Positions 10,800 through 22,582 are shown, numbered from the stretch's first letter. The stretch: 64,000 nt of DNA from Climacteris rufus (GCA_013398175.1 VZRZ01002452.1:112053-176052), one strand, 5' to 3'. Made by a program: numbers and translations. The notes: a model not told the origin generated them from the sequence alone.

Positions 10800-12446
10800 G
10801 AAAAAGGAGGAAATCACCTCCCTCAATCTGGGAATTGTCTCCTCAACCAGCTCAGGCTTCTGTGCTGTGAGCACACACTGCCAGCTCACATTCAATTCTT
10901 GTGTGAAGCCTCACTGCCCCCTGAGTCCCCACTGGCTTCACTCCAGCTCCACATTCCCAGGATTGTGGAGCCATTACACAGGGACAGCTCGGGCTCCCCA
11001 GGAGGGGAGGCAGCTCTGGACCTGCAGGGTAGAAGAAGAGGAAAGAAAAGTGCAGGTCCTCTCTACTGAGAAGATGTCAGCACCTCCTTCTGTCTCCTTC
11101 CTCCCCATCCCCAGGATCACAGCTTGATCCAGAGAGCGGTGAATTCCTTTTGTGGGAAAACACACACCCTGGAAGGAGTTTTCCTTGGGGATGATTCACA
11201 CTTTACATGGGAAGCACAGTGCTTGGAGCCCAAGCACAGGATCCACAGGCATCACCGATGACACCACCGTGCCGCTGCAACCTTCCGGAGAAACCCAACC
11301 GCCCCAAAATGCTGACAAAACCTTTTCTCTTGATGATTATATCCCTTATACTGTACAGACTCCTAAGAAAGCACAGCTGCAAGTCCTGGGAGTGGCTGAG
11401 GTGCCTCTGGCATGGAGTGATGGAGAGAAAACCCCCAGTCTCTGGCAGGAGGGCCTGTTCGTCTCCATTCCGCAGGGTCCCGGTGCTGACACAATGGGGT
11501 CCTGCCTGCCTGCAGGGCATTCTCCCAGCTGGAGGTCAAAGCCAAGGAGATGGATGGTGGGGGCCTCCCTGCCCCGAGGAGCTGCAGAATCCTGCCTGCT
11601 TGGGAATCAGGCTGGAAAAGCAAGGATTTTGCACAGAACTCTGAGCTCTTCCGTGGACTTTGTGGCTGCACGATGCCACACGTCAGCTTGAAGCTGCTGC
11701 CTTCATCATGCCAGGGTATTAGGAGACTTTACAAGCCAATAAAGATATTAAGAAAATGACAGAAGCACTGTTTTGGGCCATCTTTGCCCTGATTTTCTCT
11801 TGCTTTCAGACCATTTTTTAAGGTTCAATAGAGTTGCAAGCTGTTGGACAAAAGAGATGATTCCCATTTCCATTCCTATTTCAATTCCACCTCAGTTTTA
11901 CTTCCCACCTACATCCAAAACAAACCTGCCAGGCCTTACTGCAGCCGTCTGGGGATAGGATGCAAAACTCATCCTAAAAACTAGGAGCAACTGTCCAAAA
12001 ATATTAGAGAGATTGTTGACTGCTTAAGTGCACACACTAGAAATAAACCAGAGTGACAGAACTTGTCAGACTGTCAATCAATATAACTTCTGGGCCAGAG
12101 ACATGTGTCACATCCTCTCCTGTGTTCAGACAAGGCTCTGTGGGAAAGAAGTTCTAGAAGAAGGTTGAAGTTGTGCAATATTGATTCTCCTTGCAATGAT
12201 TTACTTCATCCTGTATTTGAAGAATCTAAAGTAGGATATGAACAGCCTCTAATGATAAAATAAAATGGTTTGTTGCTCCACAGAAAGTGTAAGCCCGAGA
12301 TAAAGAAACCATTGCAGTTTTTCTTAAATACTCAATTGTGGCTCTACCTTATCCAATAATGTTCCCCAGGGAAATATTTAGCTGGAAGGATTAAAATAAA
12401 TTAAGATGGTAGAAGAGTGCTCAACATGAAACAGACCATGTAGTAT
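10800..12446. other. Unassigned stretch with one open frame and a poly(A) signal
   Basis: This holds a 179-codon plus-strand frame (11152-11691) and an AATAAA at 11738-11743, discussed under findings. A short ATTCC-rich run lies at 11857-11890. No repeat family was recognised. Confidence 0.5.
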
Positions 12447-12592
12447 TAGAATCCCAGGATGGTTTGGGTTGGGAGGGACCTTTAATTTCATATACTTCCA
12501 CACCCTGCCATGGGCAGGGACACCTTCCACTATCCCAGGTTGCTCCAAGCCCCATCCAACCTGGCCTTGAACAGTCCCAGGGATGAATTCTT
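12447..12592 (-). mobile_element. CR1 LINE 3'-end fragment
   Basis: Reversed tail 'tagaatcccaggatggtttg', then 'ggttgggagggaccttta', 'ctgccatgggcagggacacc' and 'cccatccaacctggccttga'. It stops abruptly after 'cagtcccagggatg'. Confidence 0.9.
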
Positions 12593-14870
12593 TTGCTTTT
12601 CAATCATGAATTTGCCATTTCCCTGAATCTGTGGAGGGTGAGGAGAGCCTCACCTGGATGCTCCTGGTCTCCTGCTCTGGCAGAGTTCCCATGGCAGCTC
12701 TAGAGGGGTGTGAAGGCCCTTTCTGGAGGAGCTGGGAATGTAAATGCAGGCAGGACTCCACACTCTCTGTGCCCTCAGGTTATAGGTTACAGCAGGATAT
12801 TTATAATAACTGCTCAGAAAACAGCCCTTTGTGAGTTCCAAAATGCACTTGCTCATCTGGCTAATTTTCAATCCACCCTTTTGAGCTCTGCTCCCAAGCC
12901 AGGAGCTAAAAAGAAAACCCCCCAAAAAAAAACCAAAACAAAAAAAACCCCAACCCTTAAAAAGCTCAAGCCCCAGTGTTTTGCTCCAGCTGTAATTTCT
13001 ACTCTGTCACAGACAGTGTGGTCCTTGTAAAAACTCTGGGCTTCCAGCTCTGGAAAGGCAACCTGCTCCAGTGTGCATTCCTGATGCCTTCCTAGACTCT
13101 GGAACTGGGCATTTCCTCCTGTTTTCCATCTACTGTAATTTCTTTTTTCTGTCAAGATGGTGTTTACACCTGGGTACAAAATAGAAGCCTGGAATGGTTT
13201 TGGTTGGAAGAAGAAGGGATGGCAAAAATTTTGCTTTTAGTTTTTTATTCAAGACACTTGAATTGAATTTTCCATGTTGGGACTACCTTTAAAATGGCAT
13301 TCCAGGTGTGCTGCCAAAGCCAAGCTCCCAGCACTGCCCTGAGCATGATCAATACAATAGAAATCACCTAGTAATTAATAAATTAATCAGTAATCAATCA
13401 ATTAATTGACTAGTTAAGTCTCTCCATAGCACAAACATTGTCCTGGTTCCCAGCTCTGCTTTTTACACTCCGCATTGTCTTCTGGCACTGGCAGCACCCT
13501 CTTGATTTCCTTGGAGCTTGTCTGGATTCACACCCTTAAATAACATCTCTGGGGACACCAAATTTCCTATTTCAGCTCATTTTAGTAATAGGCAACTCCA
13601 GAACAGTCAAAACAATGTGACAAATCAAATTACTGAACAAAAGGGTCAGTTTGAAAATAAGAGCACAGTGATTTCCATTTGCCAAGATTAAAATTGAAAA
13701 TGATAAAATATTTAGGGTTGCAAGAAGAAGTCAAACTCAGGAACACTCAGTTTTAGGGCTCACAACATCCTTAGATATTGAAATTTTTAAATGCTCATTA
13801 ACTTTCAAATGTCCATATGGTATTTTGGACATTTTGGCCTCAGACCAGAGAAGTGAATTGCTCTCAAATCCATTGGCTGTAGACAAACAGAGCAGCAGAT
13901 GGAGCACACAGAGAATATTAACAAAAGCAGGTTTTGGGTGTTAAAAGGCTTAATGGGTCTCCCACATACATTTGGGCCAGGAGATCAGATTCAAATTGTG
14001 CTTGGGGGAGGCTGAGAATCCCTAATATTTGAACTGGCAAAACTCCACAGTGCTGTTTAAAAACCAGCTCTGGTGGAAATAAAATCTGATTGCACCAGCT
14101 TGGAAGTGCAAAGGTTCTGTCAGAAAGACAGCAGGGATACAGTGATCCCACAAAGATCCCTTATCCCAAGGTTTTTGTTATTGATTTTTCAGCCAAGAGC
14201 TGGGATGAGATTCCCTGAGAATCCCACCAGCTCCTGCCCAGCTCACTGAAATCCAGGGAGGAAGAGGAACAGCACTGAGATCACAGGGCTGTGCAGCACT
14301 TATTACTTCTGGTTCATAAACTGAATATTTCAATCCCTCAAGAAGTGTTATAAACCATGTTCATGCCCTATAATCCCACTCCTTAAAAAAAAAAGAAACT
14401 AATTTCAGGGAATACTTGATTTGGAGTTGCATTTTTGCACTGGCTGCTCTGGTAGAGCATCTCTTCAGAAAGCTTTGGAAGAAAAAAATAACTACAAAAA
14501 AGGAAACAGAAATCCCTTTCCTTCCTCCTGTAAATATTTTATTCCTTACAAAAGGCCTGGAAGAAACTCCAAATATAATAAACCCCACAGCCTGGGATGT
14601 TTTAGCACAGTTTTCACTTGCTTGCTATAAAACAAGGATTTCTCCACTGGTCCAACTCAGCAAAGCAATTAGTTAATTAATTAAATTACATGTTATGGTT
14701 GAGGTGCATCTTCCTGGTTGCTCAAGCAGCTAAAAAGTGATAAATTTGTGGCAGCTCCTCTTTAGCTTGGTTGAAAAAAAGCCCAAGATTTGTGTGGTAC
14801 TACCCTGGTGCAATCTTTTACACGGATAACTGGGAGACCCCTGCGACTCTCAGGATGGATGGCAGATGGA
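12593..14870. other. Unassigned intronic stretch
   Basis: No gene or repeat family was recognised except a very short CR1-like piece near 13190-13215. It contains A-rich runs at 12908-12960 and an imperfect inverted repeat at 13368-13413. Confidence 0.5.
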
Positions 14871-14970
14871 AAAGAGGGAAGAGGATGGAAAATTTCTTCC
14901 TGGAAAGGATTGTCCAGGCTGCCCAAGGAAGTGGTGGAGTGCCCATCCCGGGAGGGATTAAAAAGACCAA
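14871..14970 (+). mobile_element. CR1 LINE fragment, forward half of an inverted pair
   Basis: 'ggaaaatttcttcctggaaa' then 'tgtccaggctgcccaaggaa' and 'cccgggagggattaaaaaga' match the forward 'shared promoter-proximal 3' region' also seen at 31770-32025. It breaks off where a reversed piece begins. Confidence 0.8.
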
Positions 14971-15020
14971 GTTCAAAGCTCCATCCAACCTGCCCTTGGA
15001 GACTCCCAGGGATGGGGGAA
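14971..15020 (-). mobile_element. CR1 LINE fragment, reverse half of an inverted pair
   Basis: 'gctccatccaacctgccctt' followed by 'ggagactcccagggatgggg' is reversed CR1 abutting the forward piece. The two look like separate insertions or an inversion. Confidence 0.65.
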
Positions 15021-15731
15021 TTAAAGGTCCTTGGATCACTCTGCACCCCCTCATTTTAAAAAGGCAGTGTTGGGTTGTGTTTAGGGAATAGTTGTGACTT
15101 TAACATCCCTCAAGGATTTGGGGATTCTATGCTGTGCTCCTAAGAATCCCCTCAGGAATTTTTTTGCAGGAGTCTTGTGGGGACTTGGCAAATCCCTAAT
15201 GAGTCATTGTGCTGCAGGTAGTGAGGCTGCCTTAAAAATAACACATCCAGCGTGGCTGGGGAACAGCAAAGACAATCAGCAGCTCCCTCCAGAAATAGCA
15301 AATTATAGTAATGGACTGGGATGGAAATGGGAAAGGAAAAAAGGAGAAAAGCTCAGAAGTTAAAGGAGAGAAAGGAACGCTGTCAAGCAAAATAAAATCA
15401 GAGGGTTCACATCAGCCCCCTCCTGCACTGGGGGCTGCTGGGTTGATAAATGAGCTTAAAAAAGAGAAGGTGACTAATTATGGTTTGGGACTCAAAATAC
15501 CAGCAGGTTTTGGTTTTACCAGCAGAACCTGAGGGACTGAAGAGAGGAGAGTAGATAAGGAGAGGGAAGAGGCACCCAGAGGAATCTTTTGGATGGTCTT
15601 AAAAATTGTTACCAAAAAACCCAACAACATAAAACTGCCATTAATTCATGGCACCAAACAGACTTAATAAAATATCATTTGAGGCACTCAAAACTGAAAA
15701 ATAGCACTATATCCACATAATTATGGATTAT

Positions 15732-15905
15732 GAACAGAATCATGGAACAGCTGGTGGAAGGGGACTTTAAAGCTCATTCCCACCCCTGCTATGGGCAGGG
15801 ACACCTTCCTCTATCCCAGGTTGCTCCAAGCCCAGTCCAACCTGGCCTTGGACACTTCCAGCGATGGGGCAGCCACAGCTTCTCTAGGCACCCTGTTTTC
15901 CCTAC
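15732..15905 (-). mobile_element. CR1 LINE 3' fragment
   Basis: Reversed tail 'acagaatcatggaacagctg' through 'ctatgggcagggacacct' to 'cacagcttctctaggcaccc'. Confidence 0.9.
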
Positions 15906-16328
15906 AGAACCAAAGCTCCTGGCAGGTTTTGTCTTCTGCCTAAAAATGTTAATGGGAACAGTTGAGAAATAAAGGATCAGCCAAGGTTGCCTTCTACATT
16001 TAAAAATAACTAAAATAGCTAAAATAAAAGTATGTATTTATCCTGGCACAACATGACTGGCACAGCACACAGTCCCTCACCACAGCTTCAGTAGGCAGTG
16101 GTGCTGCTCTCCCTTTAGATCCCCTGAAATCCTCCTCTGCCTGGATTTGTGCCTCCCACTCCATCTCAGCATGTCAGAGACCTCCTGTCATCCACAAAGT
16201 CCTGGTCTAATTCCAAGCAGGGCAAGCACAAACAACATCTATTTTGCTGGGTACGGTTATTTTAAAAGCTCTATGCAAGGAATATATTAAATTAATGTAA
16301 AGCCTCAGCACTATAAAACACTGAGACA

Positions 16329-16366
16329 ATTCCTCATTTCTGTAATGGATTCCTCATTTCTGTAAT
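16329..16366 (+). repeat. 20-nt tandem duplication
   Basis: 'attcctcatttctgtaatgg' at 16329-16348 is repeated immediately, with a perfect match over its first 18 bases. Confidence 0.9.
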
Positions 16367-16396
16367 TTCCTCTTTATGGATTCACACTTTACACAC

Positions 16397-16492
16397 TGGA
16401 GAAGCTGGCCCATCCCTGGAAGTGTCCAAGGCCAGGTTGGAGGGGGCTTGGAACAACCTGGGATAGAGGAAGGTGTCCCACTGCCTGTGATG
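16397..16492 (+). mobile_element. CR1 LINE internal 3' piece
   Basis: 'tggcccatccctggaagtgt', 'ccaaggccaggttggagggg' and 'gataGAGGAAGGTGTCCC' are forward CR1. The last 80 bases of the usual tail are replaced by unrelated sequence. Confidence 0.85.
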
Positions 16493-17224
16493 GCAAAGAA
16501 GGCTCTGAGGAAGCTTTTCCATGCCCTGAAGAAATTCACCATTTCCTACAAGGATCTGCTTTTAACAGCCTGATTGGAAATGGAGCAGCCTTAGGAAAGA
16601 CTCCTATGAGATTTTGCTCCTTCTCTCAAACACCAGCCAGTGCCAGTTCCAGGTCACCTGGCAAACCTCAAGTGGGTCAAGCGCAGCTCTCAGTGCACGG
16701 TGACACCTCGGGTGTCCCTGCTGGCACAAAGTCACTGATTTTGGTCAAATCAGCACCAGCCAGCTGCTCAGGCAGTGCTCCTCTTCAATGATAATGAACT
16801 TGTGCACATTTCCAGGACAAATTACAATTAATTTATCTCAGTGACTGTCCTGCAGGATCCAAGAAACTGAGGGAAACCACAGTTAAACAACAGCTTCATT
16901 TCCTGGGTGGAATTCTAACGTGTGGCACTCACTCTGCCTCCCCAGGTCACCAGTGACTCACATCTAAGCTGTTGGCCTGGAATAAAATAAAATGAGACCT
17001 GAGATCCAAAATCCAGGACTACAATCAAGAACTGGGCTTCCTGCCCTGGTCCTTTTCAAAAATGACAGGACCAACAGCAAAGAAATTTAGAAATATAACA
17101 AGAATCAACGGTTCACTTATAGCATTTAATTTCCAGTAAAGCAAATTAATGAGAACTCTATTAGAAGTCTGGAATTTTCTAAATTTACATTGGAAACATT
17201 TCAGGAAATGTGTTTTAGTTCAAA

Positions 17225-17377
17225 GCATCACAGAATCACAGATGGTTTGGGTTTGGAGGGATCTTAAAGCTATTCCTGTCCCAGCCCAGTCCCACCTTCC
17301 ACCACCCCAGGTTGCTCCAAGCCCCATCTAGCCTGGCCTTGGACACTTCCAGGGATCCAGGGGCAGCCACAGCTTGA
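17225..17377 (-). mobile_element. CR1 LINE 3' fragment with internal deletion
   Basis: Reversed tail 'atcacagaatcacagatggt' then 'ttggagggatcttaaagc'. The usual 'ctgccatgggcagggacacc' block is lost, and the copy resumes at 'accttccaccaccccaggtt'. Confidence 0.9.
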
Positions 17378-17830
17378 AAAATGTATCTGACTTGCAATTG
17401 TCAAGGAAAAGAAATGACCTGAGGCCAGTTTGTCACTGTCACAGCTCTGGTTGAATAAGTTTTTAAAAATCCATCAAGACAATCATCTCTTTTTGCAGTT
17501 GAGATCATCTCTTTTCTCCCTATCAAAAATAAACCAACATGCAACACCTCCAGAGTTTGAATCTAAAAGACATTTCCAAAGGGCTCTCATGGGCTACAAG
17601 TCACAATTAAAAATGCTTTTAATGCCATAAAATAGGAAGTGAAGCTTTACAGCAGAATATTTTGTATTAAAAAAATTTATTTCAAATAAGCTAAATTATG
17701 AAGGTAATTTAGCCAGTTTTCTTCAAGAATAAGCTGCTTTTTTAATGATTAAAGCAGGAAAAAATGCTAATAGAGGTACATAGGCAGGGTATATAGAGAT
17801 GTCACAGAGAAAAGCAGAAATTATTGTGTT

Positions 17831-18048
17831 CCATAGAATCATGGAATGGTTTGGGCTGGAAGGGACCTCAAAGCTCCAGTCCCACCCCCTGCCATGGGCA
17901 GGGACACCTTCCACTATCCCAGGGTGCTCCAAGCCCCATCCAAGCTGACCTTTGAGGGATGAGGCAGCCACAGCTTCTCTGGGCACCCTGTGCCAGGGCC
18001 TCCCCACTCTCCCAGGGAAGAATTCCCTCCTAAAATCCCATCTAATTG
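17831..18048 (-). mobile_element. CR1 LINE 3' fragment
   Basis: Reversed copy with an intact tip ('catagaatcatggaatggtt') running to 'gaagaattccctcctaaaat' and 'cccatcta'. It has a small deletion at 'agctgacctttgaggg'. Confidence 0.92.
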
Positions 18049-18357
18049 AAGTAATTCCATGCTCATATTCTTGTGGTACATGGGGAAAGCAGGAGAAAAG
18101 GTCCAGAAGGTGTTGAGAACTGTCACCAGGCACATGGCAAGGTGCTGGAGGAATTTATTCCATTCATTTATTCCAATAAATACAGGCCTTTGAGATCCAA
18201 AGGGAGGGTTTGATCACAGTGCCTTGGACTGGCCCAGGGTTATCAGACAAGTGGAGGAAAGGAATTTCCAGAATGGGTCTATTTAACAGCAGAAGTATTT
18301 CAGGAAGAAAATTATTGTGGGTATGATGTCACACATTCCAGGGAATACTTAGATATG

Positions 18358-18462
18358 TTCACTAAAAGAAAAGAATGGAATGGAAGGAATAGAAGAGGTG
18401 AGAATGGAATTGTTCAGTTGGAAGGGATCTACACCCATCAGTCCAGCTGCAAACTGGGTTCA
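18358..18462 (-). mobile_element. CR1-like 3' tip with expanded GAATG-type tail
   Basis: 'agaaaagaatggaatggaag' precedes 'ggaattgttcagttggaagg' and 'gatctacacccatcagtcca'. This fits a reversed CR1 tip whose tail has drifted into a pentanucleotide run. Only the tip is recognisable. Confidence 0.55.
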
Positions 18463-18715
18463 ATTCAAAGGCTCAGTCATTATGAATTGATATCTGCAGC
18501 TTCAGTGTTTGCCCTGCAGCAACCTGAAAAACTGGAGAATAAAAGATGTTTAGGAGAACAGCCACAGGAAACTCCCCTCTCCGCAAAGGTGGGAGCAACA
18601 GCACAATCCTGGGATGATCTAGCCCACACACACAGAGTCCATACTCCAGCAGCATCTACTTACAACCTCCTTTGTCCTTTCCACGTGGACAGCTTCCACA
18701 GGGCTTCCACACACT

Positions 18716-18852
18716 TTTCCTTTTCCATTTCCATTTGCATTTCCATTTCCATTTCCGTTTCCGTTTCCGTTTCCATTTCCATTTCCATTCTGTTCTATTC
18801 TATTCTGTTCTGTTCTGTGCCATCCCATCCCATCCCATCCCATCCCATCCCG
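18716..18852 (+). repeat. Compound microsatellite (TTTCCA/TTTCCG)n-(TTCTG/TTCTA)n-(CATCC)n
   Basis: Roughly ten hexamer units of TTTCCA or TTTCCG are followed by TTCTG/TTCTA pentamers and then at least five CATCC/CATCCC pentamers. One motif passes into the next by single-base change. The run explains the long open frames that cross it on both strands. Confidence 0.95.
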
Positions 18853-20132
18853 CTGTGTCCTTCTCCTCTCCTCACCACCTAAACCTTTCTGTTGTACCAC
18901 CCCATCCCAAAGAGCAAACACCCCCTCTGTGCATGTCACATCTCCCTTCCCACCCCCTGACTCATCCACAGAATACCCTGGATGCACCCAAACAGGTCAC
19001 AAAGCCAAACCCCAAAGCCATCCCCACATTTTTCCCCGTTCCTCCCCGTGATCCTCCTGTCAGCAACGACCGATTCTGCTTTTCCAGACTGGGAAAAACT
19101 GCCAAATTGCTGCATTCCACACCTCTCCAGCAGAAGCTTTGCCAGGCAGCAGGGCAGGCAGTGCTCAGCTGCCCCCTCTCTCCTGCCCTCCCTTTGTTCC
19201 AGGCTCTCCCTACGGACACGGCGCTCCCTGCTGAGTCCGTGAGGATCAAGGAATATCCATCTCCACGGACAGAGCTATTAATAGTCACTCACCTCTCCAA
19301 CTGCAAATTCCAGGCTTTTCACAGCCAATCCTCACCCTCCTTAAATGTCTCTTCTCATCACCATAACCCTCTCAGCCTACTGAAACCCCAGTATTTTAAT
19401 CTTGGAATATTAAAGACTGTTCTGGCAGGCACTTCAAAAGAAAAGGAGCCAATAAGAAACAAACAGTTTGAGGTCAGGGTCTTTCCCTGCTCAGCTCACA
19501 AAATAAAGAGGTGAGATTCCTTCCCCCTTCCATTCCTCTGTGCAAATTTTAATTGCTTTTCTGACATCTACAGAATGTAATCTTCTTCCTGTGTTGTTCC
19601 TAGGATTAGGGCAGGACGAAGGTAAAGCTATTTTTGATTAATATGGAAATCAGAAATTACTTTCCAGAGAAAACTGGGGACTGTTCCTAATACTGCTTTA
19701 TCTTTGGGGAATTACAAATCTGAAGAGTAACAAGAGCGAGCTGGCAGCTCACTGAGTCCTCCAACCTGTGCAAAATACACATACAGACTTGAAAAAATCT
19801 CTTCTGATGAAAATATGTGATTAATACAGTTAAGGGAGTGTTCAAGCTGAAGACAAAGAGAGTTAAATCCCCACAGAATGGGGAACACCAGTTTATCTGA
19901 GGAAAAAAAAGGTGGTGGGGACACAGTGCAAAGAAACCTTCTTAAGTTTTAAGACAAATTTAATGGTTAAATTTGTTTCCAATTCAAACCTGTTCTTGCT
20001 GAAGTACCAATATTCCTCATCACCATTCAGCTGAATTTCTAATAGGTGAAAATGTGAGGAATCTAGTGGTCTCCAGCTTCTCCTATTTGTGTGATGAGGA
20101 GAATTTGGAGGTAAATACAAGGGGATGGAGTG
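18853..20132. other. Unassigned intronic stretch
   Basis: C-rich on the plus strand to about 19300, then A/T-rich. No repeat family, exon or RNA gene was recognised. Confidence 0.5.
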
Positions 20133-20405
20133 AAAGGACAAGGGGAAATGACTTTACACTGAATGAGAGTGGGGTTAGATGGGATATTGGGAAGGAATTG
20201 TTCCCTGGGAGGGTGGGGAGGCCCTGGCACAGGGTGCCCAGAGAAGCTGTGGCTGCCCCTGGATCCCTGGAAGTGTCCAAGGCCAGGTTGGATGGGGCTT
20301 GGAGCAGCCTGGGACAGTGGGAGGTGTCCCTGCCCATGGCAGGGGGGGCACTGGATGAGCTTTAAGATCCCTCCCAACCCAAACCAGTCTGGGATTCTGG
20401 GATTT
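20133..20405 (+). mobile_element. CR1 LINE 3' fragment, near-complete tail
   Basis: Forward copy from 'aaggggaaatgactttacac' and 'gatgggatattgggaaggaa' to 'gtctgggattctgggatttt'. It looks young: its core is almost identical to those at 30642 and 32481. Confidence 0.95.
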
Positions 20406-21071
20406 TATGCCTGGGGATAAAGACTAAAAGCCATGTCAGCAGTCCCATCTTCCTGCCAGGAGTACCTGAAGCAGTAGGAGACTGGAGATGATTCAGGAAT
20501 AAAAAAGAGACATCCTGGCAGGCCTAAGCCTGGGAAAGTTCCCTATGAAGCCCCCCCAAAACCCAGCTCCCACAGCACCACGTGTGCACACTGAATAACA
20601 GGGTGCCTGTCAAAGAGCAACCACATATTACATATTTTTTTGTGTTATCACTGGGTGCTTGAGATTAATGGGATTTTCAATTGGAATGGCAGTGCTTCAG
20701 TTATGCCTGGAAACAAAGGCATTTACTCTGCCTACCAGAGAGGAGGGAAAAGGAGACAACTGCATTTCATCTTGAAAGACCTCAGACACTTTCAAACAGA
20801 TACAGGAATGAAAAGCTCTGTGTAAAGAGAGGGAAAACCCTCTCTTGTTGGGCCAAGCTCCCGTGTTTAAAAATGACAAGATGTGGGAGTAGGATATTTA
20901 GTGCAAAGACACAACGTGGGAGCACGAGGCTTGCCATGTCCAAAATTGATTTAGATGTGGGAAAACACTGAAGCCTTGCAAACTCAGAGGTTCAGCTTTG
21001 TGTGCTGGAGAGAATGAAATACTCGGTGACATTGCCACGTTCAGTGGGGATCCACCAGTACAATGGGTTTA

Positions 21072-21088
21072 TAAATATATATATATAA
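21072..21088 (+). repeat. Short (TA)n run
   Basis: 'aaatatatatatataaag' directly abuts the truncated end of the neighbouring CR1 copy. Confidence 0.85.
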
Positions 21089-21440
21089 AGCCATTCTGCC
21101 TTATCTTGTTGTGCCTCCATCCCTTGTTCCCAGTCCCTCTCCAGCTCTCCTGGAGCCCCTTTAGGCCCTGCAAGGGGCTCTGAGCTCTCCCTGGAGCCTT
21201 CTCCTCTCCACGTGAGCCCCCCCAGCTCTCCCAGCCTGGCTCCAGAGCAGAGGGGCTCCAGCCCTGGGGCAGCTCCGTGGCTCCTCTGGGCTCTCTCCAG
21301 CAGCTCCACATCCTCCTGCTGTTGGCTCCAGGGCTGGGGCAGCTCTGCAGGTGGGGTCTCACCTGGGCAGGGCAGAGGGACAGATTTCCCCCTCCCCTGC
21401 TGCCCACACTGAGGATCAGCCCAGCACACGGGGGGTTCTG
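21088..21440 (-). mobile_element. CR1 LINE, interior fragment lacking the 3' end
   Basis: Reversed CR1 containing 'ccctctccagctctcctgga', 'tgagctctccctggagcctt', 'gctccagagcagaggggctc', 'agctccacatcctcctgctg' and 'gtggggtctcacctgggcag'. It reaches further 5' than most copies but lacks the last 250 or so bases of the element. It was therefore cut after insertion or inserted aberrantly. Confidence 0.92.
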
Positions 21441-22434
21441 AGCTGCTGGAGCACGCGGCCGGATTCTCCCGCAGGAATACAAATTACACAATTACAATAT
21501 TATTTTAGCAGTTGGCCATGGTGACATTTCCTGCTGTTAGGTGGCTCTGGTCCTGCCAGGATAGATTAACAAGGCTCACCAAACATTTTGTTTGGCTAAG
21601 GAACAGCTGAAGGGCACTGCCTCCTTATTCTATTAAAAGCGCCGCAGGAACTCAGTAACATTTTCCTGTTGATCTCCACTGCTCTGATAAATGGAAACCT
21701 CATCCCTTCCTCCAGGAGGAGAGGAGACATTTTTAGGAAGGGAAACCAATTTCCTCTCAGTGTTATTGAGTTAAACAAGGTAGTTCAGTTTTCAAAGGTA
21801 TTGAGGTCGTTTTGTTATTCTCCCACCGAGCACTCGCCGAGCTGTCGGAACAGCCTTCAGGAATGGAGACAGAAGAACTTCAGCTCTGCAGGCAAATTCC
21901 TACAGATCATGTGCTCCAGCAGGGAGGGTAGGGTCAGCACATACATCCTGACAGTGATGGAATACATCTGAATGCATAGAGCTCAGAACAATTACTGCTG
22001 AGCAGCCCTCGGCACACCACAAGTGAGAGAAAGGAAAAAAACCCCAACCATCTTTGGAGAGATGAACAATCCTTCTCGTTATCAACACCCCATTTAGTAT
22101 CTTAGTTGCTTAAACCCAATTATATCCAGAAGAGACAACTATGAATGAAGAGGATCTGAGCAACCCCAGATAATGGGAGAAGATAAAAACCCACTCCAAG
22201 ACTAATGACCTGATTTGGCATTCATCAGTTGCTCGGTAATGAGCAAACGCTGATTTCAAATCTAAATTCATGTCAAATGCTTCTGGATAAAATTAACTCC
22301 GAGCATATTTCAAAACACCCATTGAAAGTGTCACTGCTGCTTCCTCCTTTCCCCTCCAGCAGACCAGAATCTCTCCTCTTCCACAGCTCCTGCTGTTCCT
22401 CCTTCCACTGCTTGCCACTTTTTTTTAGGCTGCG
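21441..22434. other. Repeat-poor intronic segment, possible noncoding conserved element
   Basis: No repeat is recognised. CpG pairs are commoner than nearby ('aaaagcgccgcaggaactca', 'gagcactcgccgagctgtcg'), along with homeobox-like words such as 'gatagattaacaaggc'. Enhancer function is only inferred. Confidence 0.35.
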
Positions 22435-22582
22435 GTCATGGAAGTGTCCAAGGCCAGGTTGGACACAGGGCTTGAAGCAACCTGGGATAGTGGAAGGTGT
22501 CCCTGACCACGCTGGGGTGGTTGGAGTAGATGACCCTTGGAGACCCCTTCCAGCCTGATGCATCCTGTGATTTTATGACTCT
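22435..22582 (+). mobile_element. CR1 LINE 3'-end fragment
   Basis: 'catggaagtgtccaaggcca' to 'catcctgtgattttatgact'. The usual 'gcccatggcaggg' is altered to 'gaccacgctggggtgg'. Confidence 0.88.

Noticed and set aside
13188..13216. Possible CR1 tip ('ctggaatggttttggttgga')
   Set aside because: Only about 25 bases match, too few to separate from chance.
18672..19514. 280-codon plus-strand frame, the longest in the window
   Set aside because: Its first part is the TTTCCA/TTCTG/CATCC microsatellite read as Phe/His and Ser/His/Pro repeats. The rest has no domain and no exon borders.
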